A model generated the notes under the pieces. It did not search any database. It saw only the letters and a list, made by a program, of their open reading frames with translations, and had not been told where the DNA came from. This document shows positions 36,797 to 48,722 of a stretch of DNA of 64,000 nt, piece by piece. Origin of the DNA: Lytechinus pictus (lineage: Eukaryota > Echinodermata > Echinoidea > Temnopleuroida > Toxopneustidae); NCBI RefSeq assembly GCF_037042905.1, contig NC_087246.1, positions 35,768,001 through 35,832,000 on the forward strand, written 5' to 3'. Positions within the stretch are counted from its first letter, which is position 1. Each line of letters begins with the position of its first letter. The position numbers and the translations under genes were made by a program.

Positions 36797-37774
36797 CCTA
36801 TCTATTTTACTATCTATCTACATTACATCTATATATATCTGTCTATGCTTTTCTGCTGCTATAATTTGAATGTCCTCTTTCTCTCAGTGATGTTTACACA
36901 CACTTTCTCCGACGAGCACTTTATCCAAACTCATTTTCATTAGTACTATATATTCAACGTTTCATGTCATCAGCAGTTCATTTCACGTTTTCTTTTCATA
37001 GGAAGCGCTATTCATTATCATAGACCAAAGTTATTTATCAATAAACAGACTTTGTATTGAATACTGAAGGTATTTAATATTTTATTCAATTCTAAACACT
37101 ATAGGATCAAAATTTACAAACACAAATACAAACCAAATATATACATCTACGGAAAGGAAAATAGTACCAAACTATACAGAAAAAAAAAAAAAGAAATAAC
37201 GGTTTTTCATATTGGAAACAACATGTGGTTTTGTTTTCCAAATATGTGTTCATGGCGGTTTATAATAAGCTAGGTAACTTAGTCGTAGATTTAAATCATT
37301 GGAATTATTTTGGTGCACAAATGTTCGGGAAATTATTACTCATATCTAACTCGGCTAAGCAAATTTCTTACTGTGGAAAGGAATGGAAAAATGAAATTGC
37401 TTAACGATTAAAATGGGGAAAAATAAATCAAATGAAAAATAAATCACAAACTATAATTTTCAACCAAAATAAAACAAATTATATAATGTCAAACAAATTA
37501 TACAATGTCAAACAAATCATAATCCATTAAGACTATTAAAAACAAATCTAATCGGACAAAATATAATTTAATTCAAATTAATTCACATAAAGTCTAATCA
37601 AATAATATAGTATAGGCTTTTTTAAATGTAATGAGAATGAAATAAATCAAATCAAATTAATCAAATTAATTTAGGCCTAATTACAATATATGGAAGCAAA
37701 TCGGAGTGTGCAGCATTTTGAGCGAGAGTCGTGGGATTCTATTCCAAGGCGGGTTCAGACTTCTCTAGAAATCT
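35501..37774. other. No gene seen; 3' flank of gene D
   Basis: AT-rich, with (CT)n near 36,765-36,790. A minus-strand AATAAA at 37081-37086 could serve gene D, though it lies about 690 bases past the stop. Confidence 0.45.
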
Positions 37775-37848
37775 TCAGTCAATTCTCCTGGACCGAGTAG
37801 TTGTCTTGGCTGTCGTGCTAGGTGTCTCATTGGTCACTGTGGCCATTT
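37775..37848 (-). CDS. D exon 4 (Thr-rich, basic tail)
   Basis: Acceptor TCTTTTTACAG, 74 bases, stop TGA; joins in phase to exon 3. Confidence 0.78.
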
Positions 37849-40800
37849 CTGTAAAAAGAGAATAAATATAGACATCTATATATAGACATACACACGAACA
37901 CACACCCTATTTTATGTGAACTGAAGTGGAGAGACCTGTGTGGAAGATTGGACATTTCGGGCAGGCTGGTAGTCTTCGGTCTTTCTGAAAAACCGAAAAT
38001 CAACCTGCTCGAAACGTCAGGTCTTCTCTCCTGCTACACAGCTTTGCATGATGTCCTTATAAAATACAAATGTATACGTATTTTCGTCAGATTTTAGCAT
38101 TATACCAAGAAACTGAGTGTTCACCTTTCCGTTTTATTTAGGCCTATTCTTTTTTTACGCGCAAACACACACAAAAAAAGTATTTAAAAAATACATGGAA
38201 TAATGCAAATATAGAAGTAGTAGAATAAGAATAAGAAGGAGAAGAACGATAGAAAGAAGAACAAGATGTAGCGGAAGAAGAACAAGAAGGAAGAGAATGA
38301 GAAGAAAAAAAAGAAAAGGGAGAAGAAGGAGGAAAGGGAGGAGGTGAAGATGAATAAGAAAAACAAGAACAAGATGAAGGAACAGAACAAGAAGAAGAAA
38401 AAGGGAGAAGAAGCAGGAGGAGGAAAGAGGAAAAAGGAGAAATAAGAGGAAGAAGAAGGATAAGAAGAAAAATGGAGAAGGAGAAAGAGCAGGTAGAGAG
38501 GAAAAAGAAGGAGAAGATGAAAAGGGAGAAGAATGAGGAGGAGAAGGGGGAAAAGGCCGGTTATTGCTACACTCACACCGGCGAAATTCAGGATAAACTC
38601 CAGATCAACAAAGGCATTTAGCTTAAATGCCTACCATCGGACAGTTATTTAGTATGTTTGGTTCGTGTGAACAGGTGAATGTATCATCAATGGGTGGGCT
38701 GGCTTTCATGTAGCCAATTAGCCCAAATTCTACTCACGATCGCAGTCCATGACGTTTTCTTTCCCGTTACACACGGCATCCATCGTAGCACATCCATCCC
38801 GTAGACGAATCACTGTAGTTCCATCAGGAGAAAAGCACATCTTGCCCGGTTTGTTGGCCTCGATCAGGTATTTCTCGATCATGTCGTGGTTTGCACCAGG
38901 TACCTCGATCTCGTCGACTTCGTCAATGACCTCCTCGTAGACGTCGGGATCGCACTTCCCTCCTTCGTCCGCGACTTCCTCGGCGAACAATGTACATGCA
39001 TCGCTCAGGTAAAGGGCGGCCTTTGATATGAAAACTGTAAGGAAGAGGGCAAAAATAATCCGATTGCATCCTGACATGCTTCATAAATTATAGCCCTAAA
39101 CAAACACTGATAAAAGGGATGATGATGACTTTGTTGTTGTTGTTGTTGCTGATGGTGGTGGTGATGATGATGATGATGATGATGAAACGATAATAACACT
39201 GAAAATACCAATGACAACAAAAATGTTGAATTATGATATCTATGATAAAAAATAGATATGATAACAAATGATGATAGTCATGATAATCATGATGCTTATA
39301 ATAGTAATAATAGCAGTTGTATGAATAGTGATGATAACGTCGTTTATAAATCGCTCGAAATATTTATATTTTAGATCAAAATAATTCCACTCTTTCCCCG
39401 CTCTCTCAAATATAACAGAGTTCTATGGATTCAATTTATTTGTACAATTTTGTTTGATGCATAATCCAATCTTGATTATATGCTGTTTTATCATCAAATG
39501 CTATATTGTCATTGGGCAAAGTGTAGTGGTTCAACCCCCCCCCCCCCGCAAACCCCGTCTACACCCCGTCCTCTGAGTTATAAAATGTTTGATTATACTG
39601 TATTACAATAAATTGATATGATTGAGTGCTGTATGAGAACCTAATATTTTATTTGCATGGTATCCCTTTACAAAATTAGAACACTTACCATTTGCCTGTG
39701 TTTCCTTAACCAAAGAAGAGCAAAGGCACATCAGACAAAAGATACAGGAAAGCTTCACCTGAGAGTCAATCAAAAGGCATCGCAGACAATGTAATTCGAT
39801 TCATTTCACTTTCGGTGATTAAGATAGAGTTTTCTGGACCTGACCAATACGACAATTTCTCCCCTTTTGTTTTAAAGAACAAGACTTAATTGGAATCAAG
39901 TTACGGACGCATGACAATACCTATGAGTGACGATTCAGTATTTAATGATTAAAGATACAAAACTAGAGACCTCTTACTCGATTAAGGTCCAATCTCATCA
40001 AAGCTTTAAATGAAGAGCTCACTTGCAAAATGGGTTAGGTCCATTTTTCATCATTTTTTATTTTTATGTCTCAATGTATAAATTTTTAGTAGCTCTATAA
40101 GATGATACCAAAGAAAAGTTGAAATTTCTATCAAAAAGTATACCAAAATGGCAAAGAAAAATCACTTTTTTTCAAAAGGGGTTAGGTCCATTTCAGTTTA
40201 GTTGCAAAAGGGGTTAGGTCCACACATAATCTTTTTGGAAAAGAATATCTTAAAAAATATGAAGACAGGTAATTTTCTTTTATACCCAATTTAATGTTAT
40301 CATGGTAGTGTATCATGAAAATTCAGTTTCGCATAAGAATATTGCAATATGGGAGAATTAAAAAAATTATATTCTTGGAGTGGACCTAACCCCTTTTGCA
40401 ACTAAACTGTTCTGAAGAACTCATTTGTCAAAAGGGGTTAGGTCAATTTTTCATAAATTTTATTGTTTTCTGTCTCTAAACCTCTAAATGTTTAGTCACT
40501 CTGATGATACAAAAGAAAATTTGAAATTCAAATGAAAACGTGAATGAAAGTGGCAAAGAAAAATCAATTTTTTAATAAAAAAAGATTGGATCCATTTCAG
40601 TTTACTTGCAAAAGGGGTTAGGTCCACGATGATAATTTGTTTTTTAATATATAGAAAAAGAATTGAAGACAGGTAGATTTTTTTTATACCCAATCATATG
40701 TTCATATCATTCACATATATTCACATTATGGTCGTGAGCCTGATGTAACTATTATCACAAATTGTGGAAGTTTTTTTTTTGTAATAAAGATTGTATAATG

Positions 40801-40890
40801 CATATAGTTTTGTCATGTCCCCTACTTCAAAAAAATTGCGATAAACCCAGGCGATAAACGAATCTTTTGTCAACTTACCGAAATTCCCAT
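37775..40890 (-). CDS. Six-cysteine secreted protein D, four exons, 150 residues
   Basis: Exons on the minus strand are 40879-40890, 39689-39758, 38738-39034 and 37775-37848; total 453 bases, phases 0, 1, 1. Exon 2 starts with Val rather than Met (VKLSCIFCLMCLCSSLVKET), so translation must begin in the 12-base exon 1 (MGIS). The mature domain has cysteine spacing C-x13-C-x38-C-x14-C-x6-C-x8-C, the same as gene C, and is acidic (YEEVIDEVDEIEV). The tail is Thr-rich and then basic (TPSTTAKTTTRSRRID) with an N-glycosylation sequon NET. Predicted secreted; unknown function. Intron 3 contains a long purine-rich tract. Confidence 0.86.
38210..38550. repeat. Polypurine tract of about 340 bases in gene D intron 3
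   Basis: The plus strand is almost purely A and G (AAGAAGAAGG-type) over this length. The 130-codon Phe/Ser/Leu frame on the opposite strand is an artefact of it. Confidence 0.85.
38738..39034 (-). CDS. D exon 3 (six-cysteine domain)
   Basis: Acceptor TCTTCCTTACAG, donor GTGAGT, 297 bases; signature DGCATMDAVC. Confidence 0.88.
39689..39758 (-). CDS. D exon 2 (signal peptide)
   Basis: Acceptor GACTCTCAG, donor GTAAGT, 70 bases, phase 0 in and phase 1 out; Cys-rich hydrophobic core. Confidence 0.8.
40005..40640. repeat. Repeat with GCAAAAGGGGTTAGGTCCA motif, two direct copies and one inverted
   Basis: GTTAGGTCC occurs near 40,035, 40,183, 40,216, 40,436 (as GTTAGGTCA) and 40,617. The inverted form GGACCTAACCCCTTTTGCAA occurs near 40,383. 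A block of about 190 bases starting at 40,020 is repeated with divergence from about 40,420. It lies in intron 1 of gene D. Confidence 0.7.
40879..40890 (-). CDS. D exon 1 (MGIS)
   Basis: ATG GGA ATT TCG, then GTAAGT; required because exon 2 has no start codon at its head. Confidence 0.75.
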
Positions 40891-41084
40891 GATGACCGTG
40901 CTCCCTCTCGTGTTAATAGTAAATTTGAAGACGAAGCCTTAATTCAAACTGAAATATTGCCAAGAGAATATTTAGAACAATAACCACAGACGATGGCTCG
41001 AGGAATCTATTGCCAAATGAAGATAAAGCTTATAGTCTGAGCCAATCTAAGAGATGAATGATGTTAGGATGAGACGAGTTAGAC

Positions 41085-41091
41085 TTTTATA
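41085..41091 (-). promoter_or_regulatory. TATA box of gene D
   Basis: TATAAAA on the minus strand, about 195 bases upstream of the ATG. Confidence 0.5.
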
Positions 41092-42870
41092 ACTTTTTTT
41101 ATTAACCTCGACATGATTCATTTTCATGTATATTTGAAAAGGAAAACGTAGATGTTTTTGGAGATAACATCCCAACATTTGTTACAGCAACTAGCTGTTG
41201 TAGAACTGAAGGAAATTTCATTAATTGAACGAGATTTGCCCTCCAAAACGCTGAACGGTTGTCACTCGAACTGTTATCAGTAAATCTTCATGAACAGCAA
41301 TACTATATGAATATGGGAAGGAAATAAAAAAACATCTGCATTCTGCAAAATAATGAAATCATCATCAACAAAATAATGTAAATTCGTGAGGATGTTCACC
41401 TTCGAAGACTTATAATGCTCATGGCTCCTCCAAATGGCATTGGTTCACTGTCATTTATAGGGTGCGGACTAATAATAATCCATGCATGTTCGGTTAATGA
41501 ATTTAATGAAGGGATTAGAAAGATCATCGCGAGCATATTTTTTACGATGGAAAGAGCAGGTCATTTGCGATTTTTTTAAAATACTAGTGTAAATGCCCTA
41601 GATTCAAAGAGATTTGTTTATATTTTAAAGTATATTATAGACCAACTGAAGTAAGAGGGATATCTTCGCAAAATATAGTTTAAGAATGCAAATATCAAAA
41701 GAAGACAAGCGCTCGAAATAATACAATGGATATCATAAAAATGATCGCTGAGAAATATCACCAAAAACTAAAAGTGAAATTAAAAGGATCTGTAGACAGT
41801 GATGTTTTTACTTCATAAAAGTGCAAAGTCAAAAGGTCAGAGGGTAAAGGTAGAACTGAACAATAATATTTTGCAGAAAGATGGGCCATAAGGGTTTCTC
41901 CCGATGAGTGGCTCTTTAAATCGGAAACGTTGGCGGAATAGTTTTGGATTTAGGTAAGATTATTGTCAGTGCCATTAATTTGTATACTAGAGGTCATGCA
42001 AGGACAACTTATGGATACTATGACTCAACAAGCATATCTGCTTATAATAGTTAGCCTCTGTTTTTCATTTTTATTATTAAACCATGTGCTTACAGTAAAA
42101 ATTATGTTTTCACTCCTCTATTATAAAAATGGCACATGGTAATATATTTTACTATGTCATATTACTTTTATGTAAGGCCTATTATAAATTTATTTCGATT
42201 ACGCGATCATCACTGGCATACAAACAATGTAGAAACCCCTGCAAAAATGTTGTATTTTTATCTTTCTTTTGTAGATTGAACAAAAAATGATTGGTTTGAA
42301 TTGGATGAAAATGGTTTGAATTTGCATTGATTTATTATTAATTTGTAGATGACTCGATAGAATTTCTTCTTTGAAATAAAACTTGTTGGCATTTCAAAGA
42401 TGTATTGACGAGATTTCACCCCTTATTGGCACCTATGGGTATGACACAGAAAAAAGGGAAATGTTCTTGTGATGTTTAGGCCCTCAATCAAACCTTCCTC
42501 TGAATAAAATGAGATGAATCCAATCAGCTGGACCAAGAACTAACACCTCTTTGTATGGTCACAGGTGTTAAACGTCAAGCCAGAATCAAATTTGTATAGC
42601 TTTAGCGATATGAATATCATCGATAGAGTCTGACACTGTCGCACAGCTGAAAATGTCCTGAAAAAAAAACCACCTCAGATTTGAAATTATTGGGCTGTCG
42701 AATTGTTCATGATTACTAATGACATGTATACAATTCTAAATCGATACCAAATACAGTAGATTTCAAAGCAAAACAGATTATAAATTGTTCAGAACATTAC
42801 AAGTCAAACTGAATATGAATCAAGTTCGAAGAAGTGTTAGCGCATAACGAAGCGATTTAACTGATCATGA
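41092..42870. other. No gene seen
   Basis: AT-rich sequence between the divergent promoters of D and E, without recognisable exons or strong repeats. Confidence 0.45.
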
Positions 42871-42879
42871 GAGCATTAA

Positions 42880-43464
42880 AGGGAAATGAAACCCTTGGAA
42901 CAAGTAGGCTTGTGTCCAAACAGAAAAATCAAAGAATAAGAACAAAGAAAGTTTGAGAAAAATCGGACAAATAAGGAGAAAGTTATGAGCATTTGAATAT
43001 TGCAATCACTAATGCTATGGAGATCCTCCCATTGGCAATGCGACAAGGATGTGTGATGTCACATGTGAACAACTTTCCCAATGATGGACTATAAAATACC
43101 CCCAAAATGTATCTTTTTGCTTTTTCTTATGGTGATACAAACTCTTTATACATGATGTATTCTTTAAAAATCTGTATTACATGCCCTCCTATAGAAAGAA
43201 TATATGCTCTACTGATAGATGTGAAAAAAGAGGCAGTTTAAGTGAAATATATACTAAAGTAATGGGGAGAGTTGTTCACAAGTGACATCACACATCTTTG
43301 TCGCATTGCCAATTTGAGGATCTCCATATCATTAGTGATCGCAATATTCAAGTGCTCATAACTTTCTCATTATTTGTCCGATTTTTCTCAAAATTTCGTT
43401 GATCTGTTTCTTTGATTTTTCTGTTTTCACACAAGCTACCTTGTTCCAAAGGTTTCATTCTCCT
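42880..43464. mobile_element. TTAA-flanked MITE, ends AGGGAAATGAAACC
   Basis: Long inverted arms (for example TGGAGATCCTC on the left and GAGGATCTCCA on the right), with TTAA at 42876-42879 and 43465-43468 flanking the 585-base element. No coding capacity. Confidence 0.82.
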
Positions 43465-43972
43465 TTAATATAATATTTTTTAATTGTGTATGAATGATCT
43501 GGTGCACATTTTTTTAGATAATCACTTGCGAAAATTTTAATTAGAAATGGAAATAGTTTCTTTATAATTAGTGCTTAATATTAACTGCTGGCAAGATTTT
43601 GATCTATCATGCTGGGTATACATTCAACACAATGGTAAGCCTCACTCACCTTCTCTATAATGACGGCAAGGACGGGTAGCTTGGCGAAGCTTCAATTGTT
43701 TCCATGGTAACGCTAATATTATACATCCGCTACATTGTATGCACAAAATACAATGTGTTCTTAACCACAGAATGTGAGAAAACTTTTTTTCGGCAAGTTT
43801 CTTGCGATTGTTTGGACAAATTTAAAACAAAGTTTATTTCTGATCTTATCTAGTTAGGAGCACGATCATTCAAGTCTTTGCTTAGCAAATATCATAAGTA
43901 TTACTTGATTTTGGATTATCGGTATTCGGATTTTAAAGAAATCTATTAACAGGATTTTCCCCCTTTTTAAAG

Positions 43973-43984
43973 ATGACAACAATG
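43973..43984 (+). CDS. E exon 1 (MTTM), tentative
   Basis: ATG ACA ACA ATG, then GTAAGA; same 12-base format as the other genes, but no clear TATA box upstream. Confidence 0.5.
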
Positions 43985-46900
43985 GTAAGAGATATAATCT
44001 TTCATAACTTTAAGGGAGTAATTTATGTAACTTTTATATAACTAACGTGATATTTTGTTTTTAAAAAAAATGCCAATTTGTAACGTTTCGTCGATTTGGT
44101 ATGGATATTTTACCATCAAACATTACTCAATCAGAATTCTGCTGTGTATTTTCATATTATGAATAAGGACATGCATGCATATGCTGAATATACTTATATT
44201 TTCACTCAACATCAATCATTCTGATTAACATAATGCCTGAAAATTTGATACGATTAGAGAAATATACTCTTAGATAAGGTTTATGTGCGTTTGAAGGTCT
44301 TTTTATCGGGGGGGGGGGGTCAATTCAGAAGTTTGGGATATGTCAAGTTATCTAACCTGCGTAACAATTTTTTATTTTAGCAAATCAACTCACCTTCACA
44401 GTATCTTTGTCCCAATGTGGTCTGGAGTAATTCTTGCCATTTAAATTTCCTTTAAAGATAAAACATGGTTATAAGCTTTATTGTTAAGGATTATTAAAAA
44501 TTTACACAGGCGGAACCCCGGGCGGAACTTGAAACTATGGGAATGTGATCGCGCGAGTTTAGGGGTCAGTACTTTCCACACAAAAAACTGTGGTGCCACG
44601 TGCGTACAACGAAATAGTTCAATGCAACGTATCGCAATTTAACATCTTGTTGCATCTTCATGTGTGGGTCAATGTTCTTTAAATAAATGCTTTAAATAGG
44701 TTGGGCCAATAGTTGCCCTACATTGGGTTCAAATGGAAATTTTTTGGGTAACAACAGTACGTTTTCTGGACGATTTTTACACATCATTGGTTAAATTTGC
44801 ACAACCTTATTCCTAGTTTATGCACGTTGCGTTTTTTTTCCAATTTTGCATAAACCCTTCTTTTAGAGTGCAGGTAGGCGCAATCTTAATAATCTTCTGC
44901 ATTTGAAATAACTCTAATAGTAAATTGTTTGCTTCTTTCTATTGTTTCAGATAAGAATTACCCAAATCGCTGTCTCTCTCGTCATAGGCTTTGCTGTAAT
45001 ACAATATACAATCGGTAAGAAATAGTTAGAAATTTGTATGATAAGTATATGACCTGGTATGGAGCATGATGCCCTTGTTTAACAAATGATTGAGAGGAAG
45101 AGTACAGTAGGGGGTAGGCCCCCTTCATCCTATAAGAGAGAGAGAGTCAGAGAGAAACAGAAAAAAGTGGTACGGTCGAGGGAAAACCAAATAGTAACAA
45201 AAAAGAACAAGAAAATAGTGAAATAATTTGTTTGCCTGGCCTTTTATGATGAAACTTTGTGACATCTTTAAGATTCAAATTTTAAACCGTTTTTTTCTTG
45301 CTCTCTGGCTTCGCTCGCTCGATACTATCTGCGAGTTGTTTCCTTAAGGGCACTCTCAGTACCCTCAGTTGTTGTTTTACTCAATATGCAAATGGTAGGC
45401 GAAGTCCTTGTAATTTGATAGTTTGTGAGTTTGTTTGACACTAGGCTTACATAGTACCTTTCTATACTTGAACTTATTCCTTCAAATAACTTAAGCATCC
45501 AATCACGTGACCAAACCTCAAATTATTTACCCGGGTTTTTTTTCTCCTCTCAGCCAAAAAACCAGAACCTGACCGAAGCATTGCAGCAGTGGTGATGTCC
45601 CTGTGCACCCCATACCAGGAGGCTAAGAAGGAATATGACATGAAATGCAACAGAACCCTCACCGATGGGTTGAAAGGGCATTCCGATAAAGCTAAGATTT
45701 TCATTGAGGCTGCCGACAGCAAGACGTACTGCACGGGGAACGAGAACGAAGGATCGTTGCTTCGTTTTGACACGGCATGTCATGTGATTGCTCATCTCTG
45801 TGACTACATGCAACTTGGAGAACTGATGAAGTGCCCCCATGCTCGTAAGTATCACCCCCTTATAATTTCAGATTTGAATCTGACGGGGCTGTGCCGCCGA
45901 CTATTAAATTCTAAGTGTCTTTATTGGCTAAATATTTATCAAAATTTCCCCGATCTAGCTTCCGCTCAAAGGGCTAGAAACCACTTTTGTTTTATATTTT
46001 TTTATTGTGGAGGGGGTAGTCCTACAACATTTTGTGCTTCATATTATTTCTATCTGAAAATGGAACATTCTATGCACTTTTTGTAATCATGAACAAGATG
46101 CGTAATCAACGGAACAATACCAGCGTGAAGCGCGGGCTGATTTTTTTTTACATAAGAAAAGGGGATTTTTAAGGACATTTTTTGCAAGAGCTCATTTTGA
46201 AGATATAGAAAAATAATGTGAGCACAAAGCGCGATTTGAATTTTTTTGTAACATTCTGAACTTAAAAAAGAGAAATTTTAATCACGTTTTGTAAATGAAA
46301 AACAGGATGCGCATCTCACTTAATAACTGACCCGAATAAGGAACGCTTCAAGCACTGGCTGACATAGGAAGGCTGTGAAGAGGGCAGGTATCTCAGATAT
46401 AAGTAATGTGAAGGCGGAGCATGAGCTTATCTTTTTTATCATTAAAACTGGGACATTCAATGCATTTTTGCAGTCATGAACTTATGTATATGTCAAATAT
46501 TAGTGCAAGCGTGAGATTTTTTTTAATGATATGTACTGGTCTAATCAAATAATACTGGCGAATGTCAGCCCGAGTTTTGTTTATTTAGACCTGAAAAAGT
46601 GACATTTTTGCACTCTTTTCTCATCGTAAACATGATATGTATATTTTTATTTCAGATGAACTTTGGATTGTAATGGTCATGATGACGATCAAGATCAATC
46701 TAGACACTCAGGCCCCCCAAAAATAGGCTATCCAATATATTCAAAGGTTTCAGTATTTGCACATCTGTCAAAGGTTAAAGGCTCTGGGCTGATTATATTT
46801 ATATCTCAATAAATAGAGTAAAATTCATAGAGCAACACGCTGAAAGTTTTATCAAAATTGGATAAAAAATAACAAAGTTATTGAATTTTTAAGATTTGCA

Positions 46901-47996
46901 TTATTCCGGTAAAACAATTCCTGGCATGTATTCATGAATATTCATTAGGTGGGCTGGTGATGTCATATCCCCAATCGTTCTTTTTTGTATTTATTATATG
47001 AAATTAGGTTTATTCAATTTTTTTCTACCAAGAACTAAAACAATTGGATTGACAACTGATTAAGTACATTAGTTATTTATTGCTGCAACTTATTTCATCA
47101 TAATGGAGACACATCATTTACACATTTATGAAAACAATGAAACAATTATGATTTCATGCAGCAACAGAAGAAAAAGGAAAGTGGGGATGTGGCATCAACC
47201 CACCTAATGAATATTCATGAAGACATGCCTAGAACTGTTTCACTGGAATAATGCAAATCTTTACAATTCAGTAACTTCGTTAATTTGTTATCCGATTTTG
47301 ATGAAATTTTCAGCATTTTGCTCAGTGAATTTTACTCTATAGATATAAATATCTTTAGCCCGGAGCATCCCATTAGCATGATTACTGCCTTTACTCCTGT
47401 AACCATGGTAACTGATGTTGCCAGTGACTGTTGTCATTCAGGGGTGTAATGAAGGAGCTGGAAATGTTGTTAGAAGACTTCTCAGAAAAATGTCAGAGAA
47501 TGAAGATAGCGTGCAACAACAAAACAATCATTTTTTATACATCCTCAAAGTAAAATGCCACAATAAATTGGTATCGAATCGTCACTTTCTCCAGAAAGCT
47601 CAATCTATACGTTGATGTTTGAAAGTGCAGCGCGGAGATTTAACAAGCAATTAAATAATGATAGAACATTGTCTCTAACCTTTCTTTCAGCTCGTGCACG
47701 TCATTGTAGTCTTAAAAAAAATTGATTAAATAATTTATTAATAATACCAGTTATTTAACTAACTGGTATTCAAATTGAATGTTACTAAGCTGTAACAACG
47801 AGCGCCCCTATACGCAAAAAGCACCCAGGAATTGTAATTCCTTTTAATGATCATGATCATGATGGTATTAATGAGGGCGTTATAATTTTAATTTATATCT
47901 TTTATGTTTCTCTTTTTTGATCTCCCAGAACCACTGACTAAGAGGAAAAGCCACGTGAAAAGTAGCTCCAAGAAATCTGTGCGAAGAAAGGAATAA
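43973..47996 (+). CDS. Six-cysteine secreted protein E, four exons, 144 residues, opposite strand
   Basis: Exons on the plus strand are 43973-43984, 44951-45014, 45554-45844 and 47929-47996; total 435 bases, phases 0, 1, 1. Exon 2 starts with Ile (IRITQIAVSLVIGFAVIQYT), so a start in exon 1 (MTTM) is needed. Cysteine spacing is C-x13-C-x27-C-x15-C-x6-C-x10-C, with a shorter second loop than A-D. The protein is basic rather than acidic, ending KRKSHVKSSSKKSVRRKE, and contains a sequon CNRT. It is the only member on the plus strand, which implies an inversion. Exon 1 is the weakest part: an alternative start is ATG directly before GTAAGC at 43632, behind a TATAATTA. Predicted secreted; function unknown. 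Confidence 0.78.
44951..45014 (+). CDS. E exon 2 (signal peptide)
   Basis: Acceptor TATTGTTTCAG, donor GTAAGA, 64 bases, phase 0 in and phase 1 out; hydrophobic core AVSLVIGFAVI. Confidence 0.75.
45554..45844 (+). CDS. E exon 3 (six-cysteine domain)
   Basis: Acceptor TTCTCCTCTCAG, donor GTAAGT, 291 bases; signature ACHVIAHLC keeps the six-residue gap between cysteines 4 and 5. Confidence 0.85.
46090..46640. repeat. Second block of the GCGTGAAGCGCGGGCTGA-type repeat, in gene E intron 3
   Basis: Diverged copies of the 31.4-32.0 kb family, with the recurring TCATGAAC-ATG and GACATTTT spacer words. Confidence 0.55.
46779..47373. mobile_element. Degenerate copy of the 2526-3107 MITE, in gene E intron 3
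   Basis: Left TTAAAGGCTCTGGGCTGA and right TTAGCCCGGAGCATCCCATTA are diverged forms of the AGGGATGGTCCGGGCTGAAA ends. The interior includes ATGAATATTCATTAGGTGGG. Confidence 0.7.
47929..47996 (+). CDS. E exon 4 (basic tail)
   Basis: Acceptor TTTTGATCTCCCAG, 68 bases, stop TAA; joins in phase to exon 3 and encodes a Lys/Arg/Ser-rich tail. Confidence 0.78.
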
Positions 47997-48127
47997 TTCA
48001 ATTCAACCAACACGGATGGATTTTCTGCAAATATTAAGTTAAATACAATAGGTTTTCACCTCTGCATTTGAAGCATACAGTATAACGACAATTATAACAG
48101 AATCGTGCAAGTGTCAGCCTAGCTTGA

Positions 48128-48722
48128 AGGACAAGTCCACCCCAACAAACAGTTGATTTGGATAAAAAGAGAAAATTTCAACAAGCATACCACTGAAAAT
48201 TTCATCAAAATCAGATGTAAAATAAGAAAGTTATGACATTTTAAAGTTTTGCTTAATTTCACAAAACAGTTATATGCACATCCTGGTGGGTATGCAAATG
48301 AGGAGCCTGATGGCGTTATCCACTCATTATTTCTTTCGTATTTTATTTTATGAAATAGGGAATATTCTATTTTTCTCCTTATTGTCAAGAGAAACAACGA
48401 TTAATTCCTCCCTGAACATATAGAATGAGCATTGTTAAATACTATATGATTCAGTCAAGTTGGTCCTTATTGTCAGATCTATTTAAAAAAATGAAATATT
48501 GTATAATTCAAACAATAAAAAACAAAAGAAATAGTGAGTGAGGGACATCATCGACTTTCTCATTTGAGTTGTGTACATCACTGTTTTGTGAAAAATAAGC
48601 AAAAATTTTAAGTACCATAACTTTCTTATTTTACATCCGATTTTGATGAAACTTCCGCGGTTTGCTAGTTTGCTTTTTTTCTCTATTTATTCAAATCAAC
48701 ATTTTATGGGGTGGACTTGACC
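48128..48722. mobile_element. TTAA-type MITE, ends AGGACAAGTCCACCCC
   Basis: About 595 bases with inverted ends AGGACAAGTCCACCCC and GGGGTGGACTTGACCT; TTAA on the right and TTGA (a mutated TTAA) on the left. It begins about 130 bases past the gene E stop. Confidence 0.78.

Noticed and set aside
39005-39220. His/Gln-rich 71-codon frame
   Set aside because: GAT/GTT triplet repeat in gene D intron 2.
43600-43660. Alternative exon 1 of gene E (ATG directly before GTAAGC at 43632)
   Set aside because: It has a TATAATTA upstream but would supply only Met; the 12-base MTTM exon at 43973 fits the family format better. Kept as an alternative in the gene entry.
44390-44450. Donor-like GTGAGT on the minus strand near 44,395
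   Set aside because: The adjoining sequence has no ATG and no frame joining to any family exon.
45474-45855. Minus-strand frames of 99 and 101 codons
   Set aside because: Shadows of gene E exon 3, which has splice sites, phase and the cysteine pattern on the plus strand.
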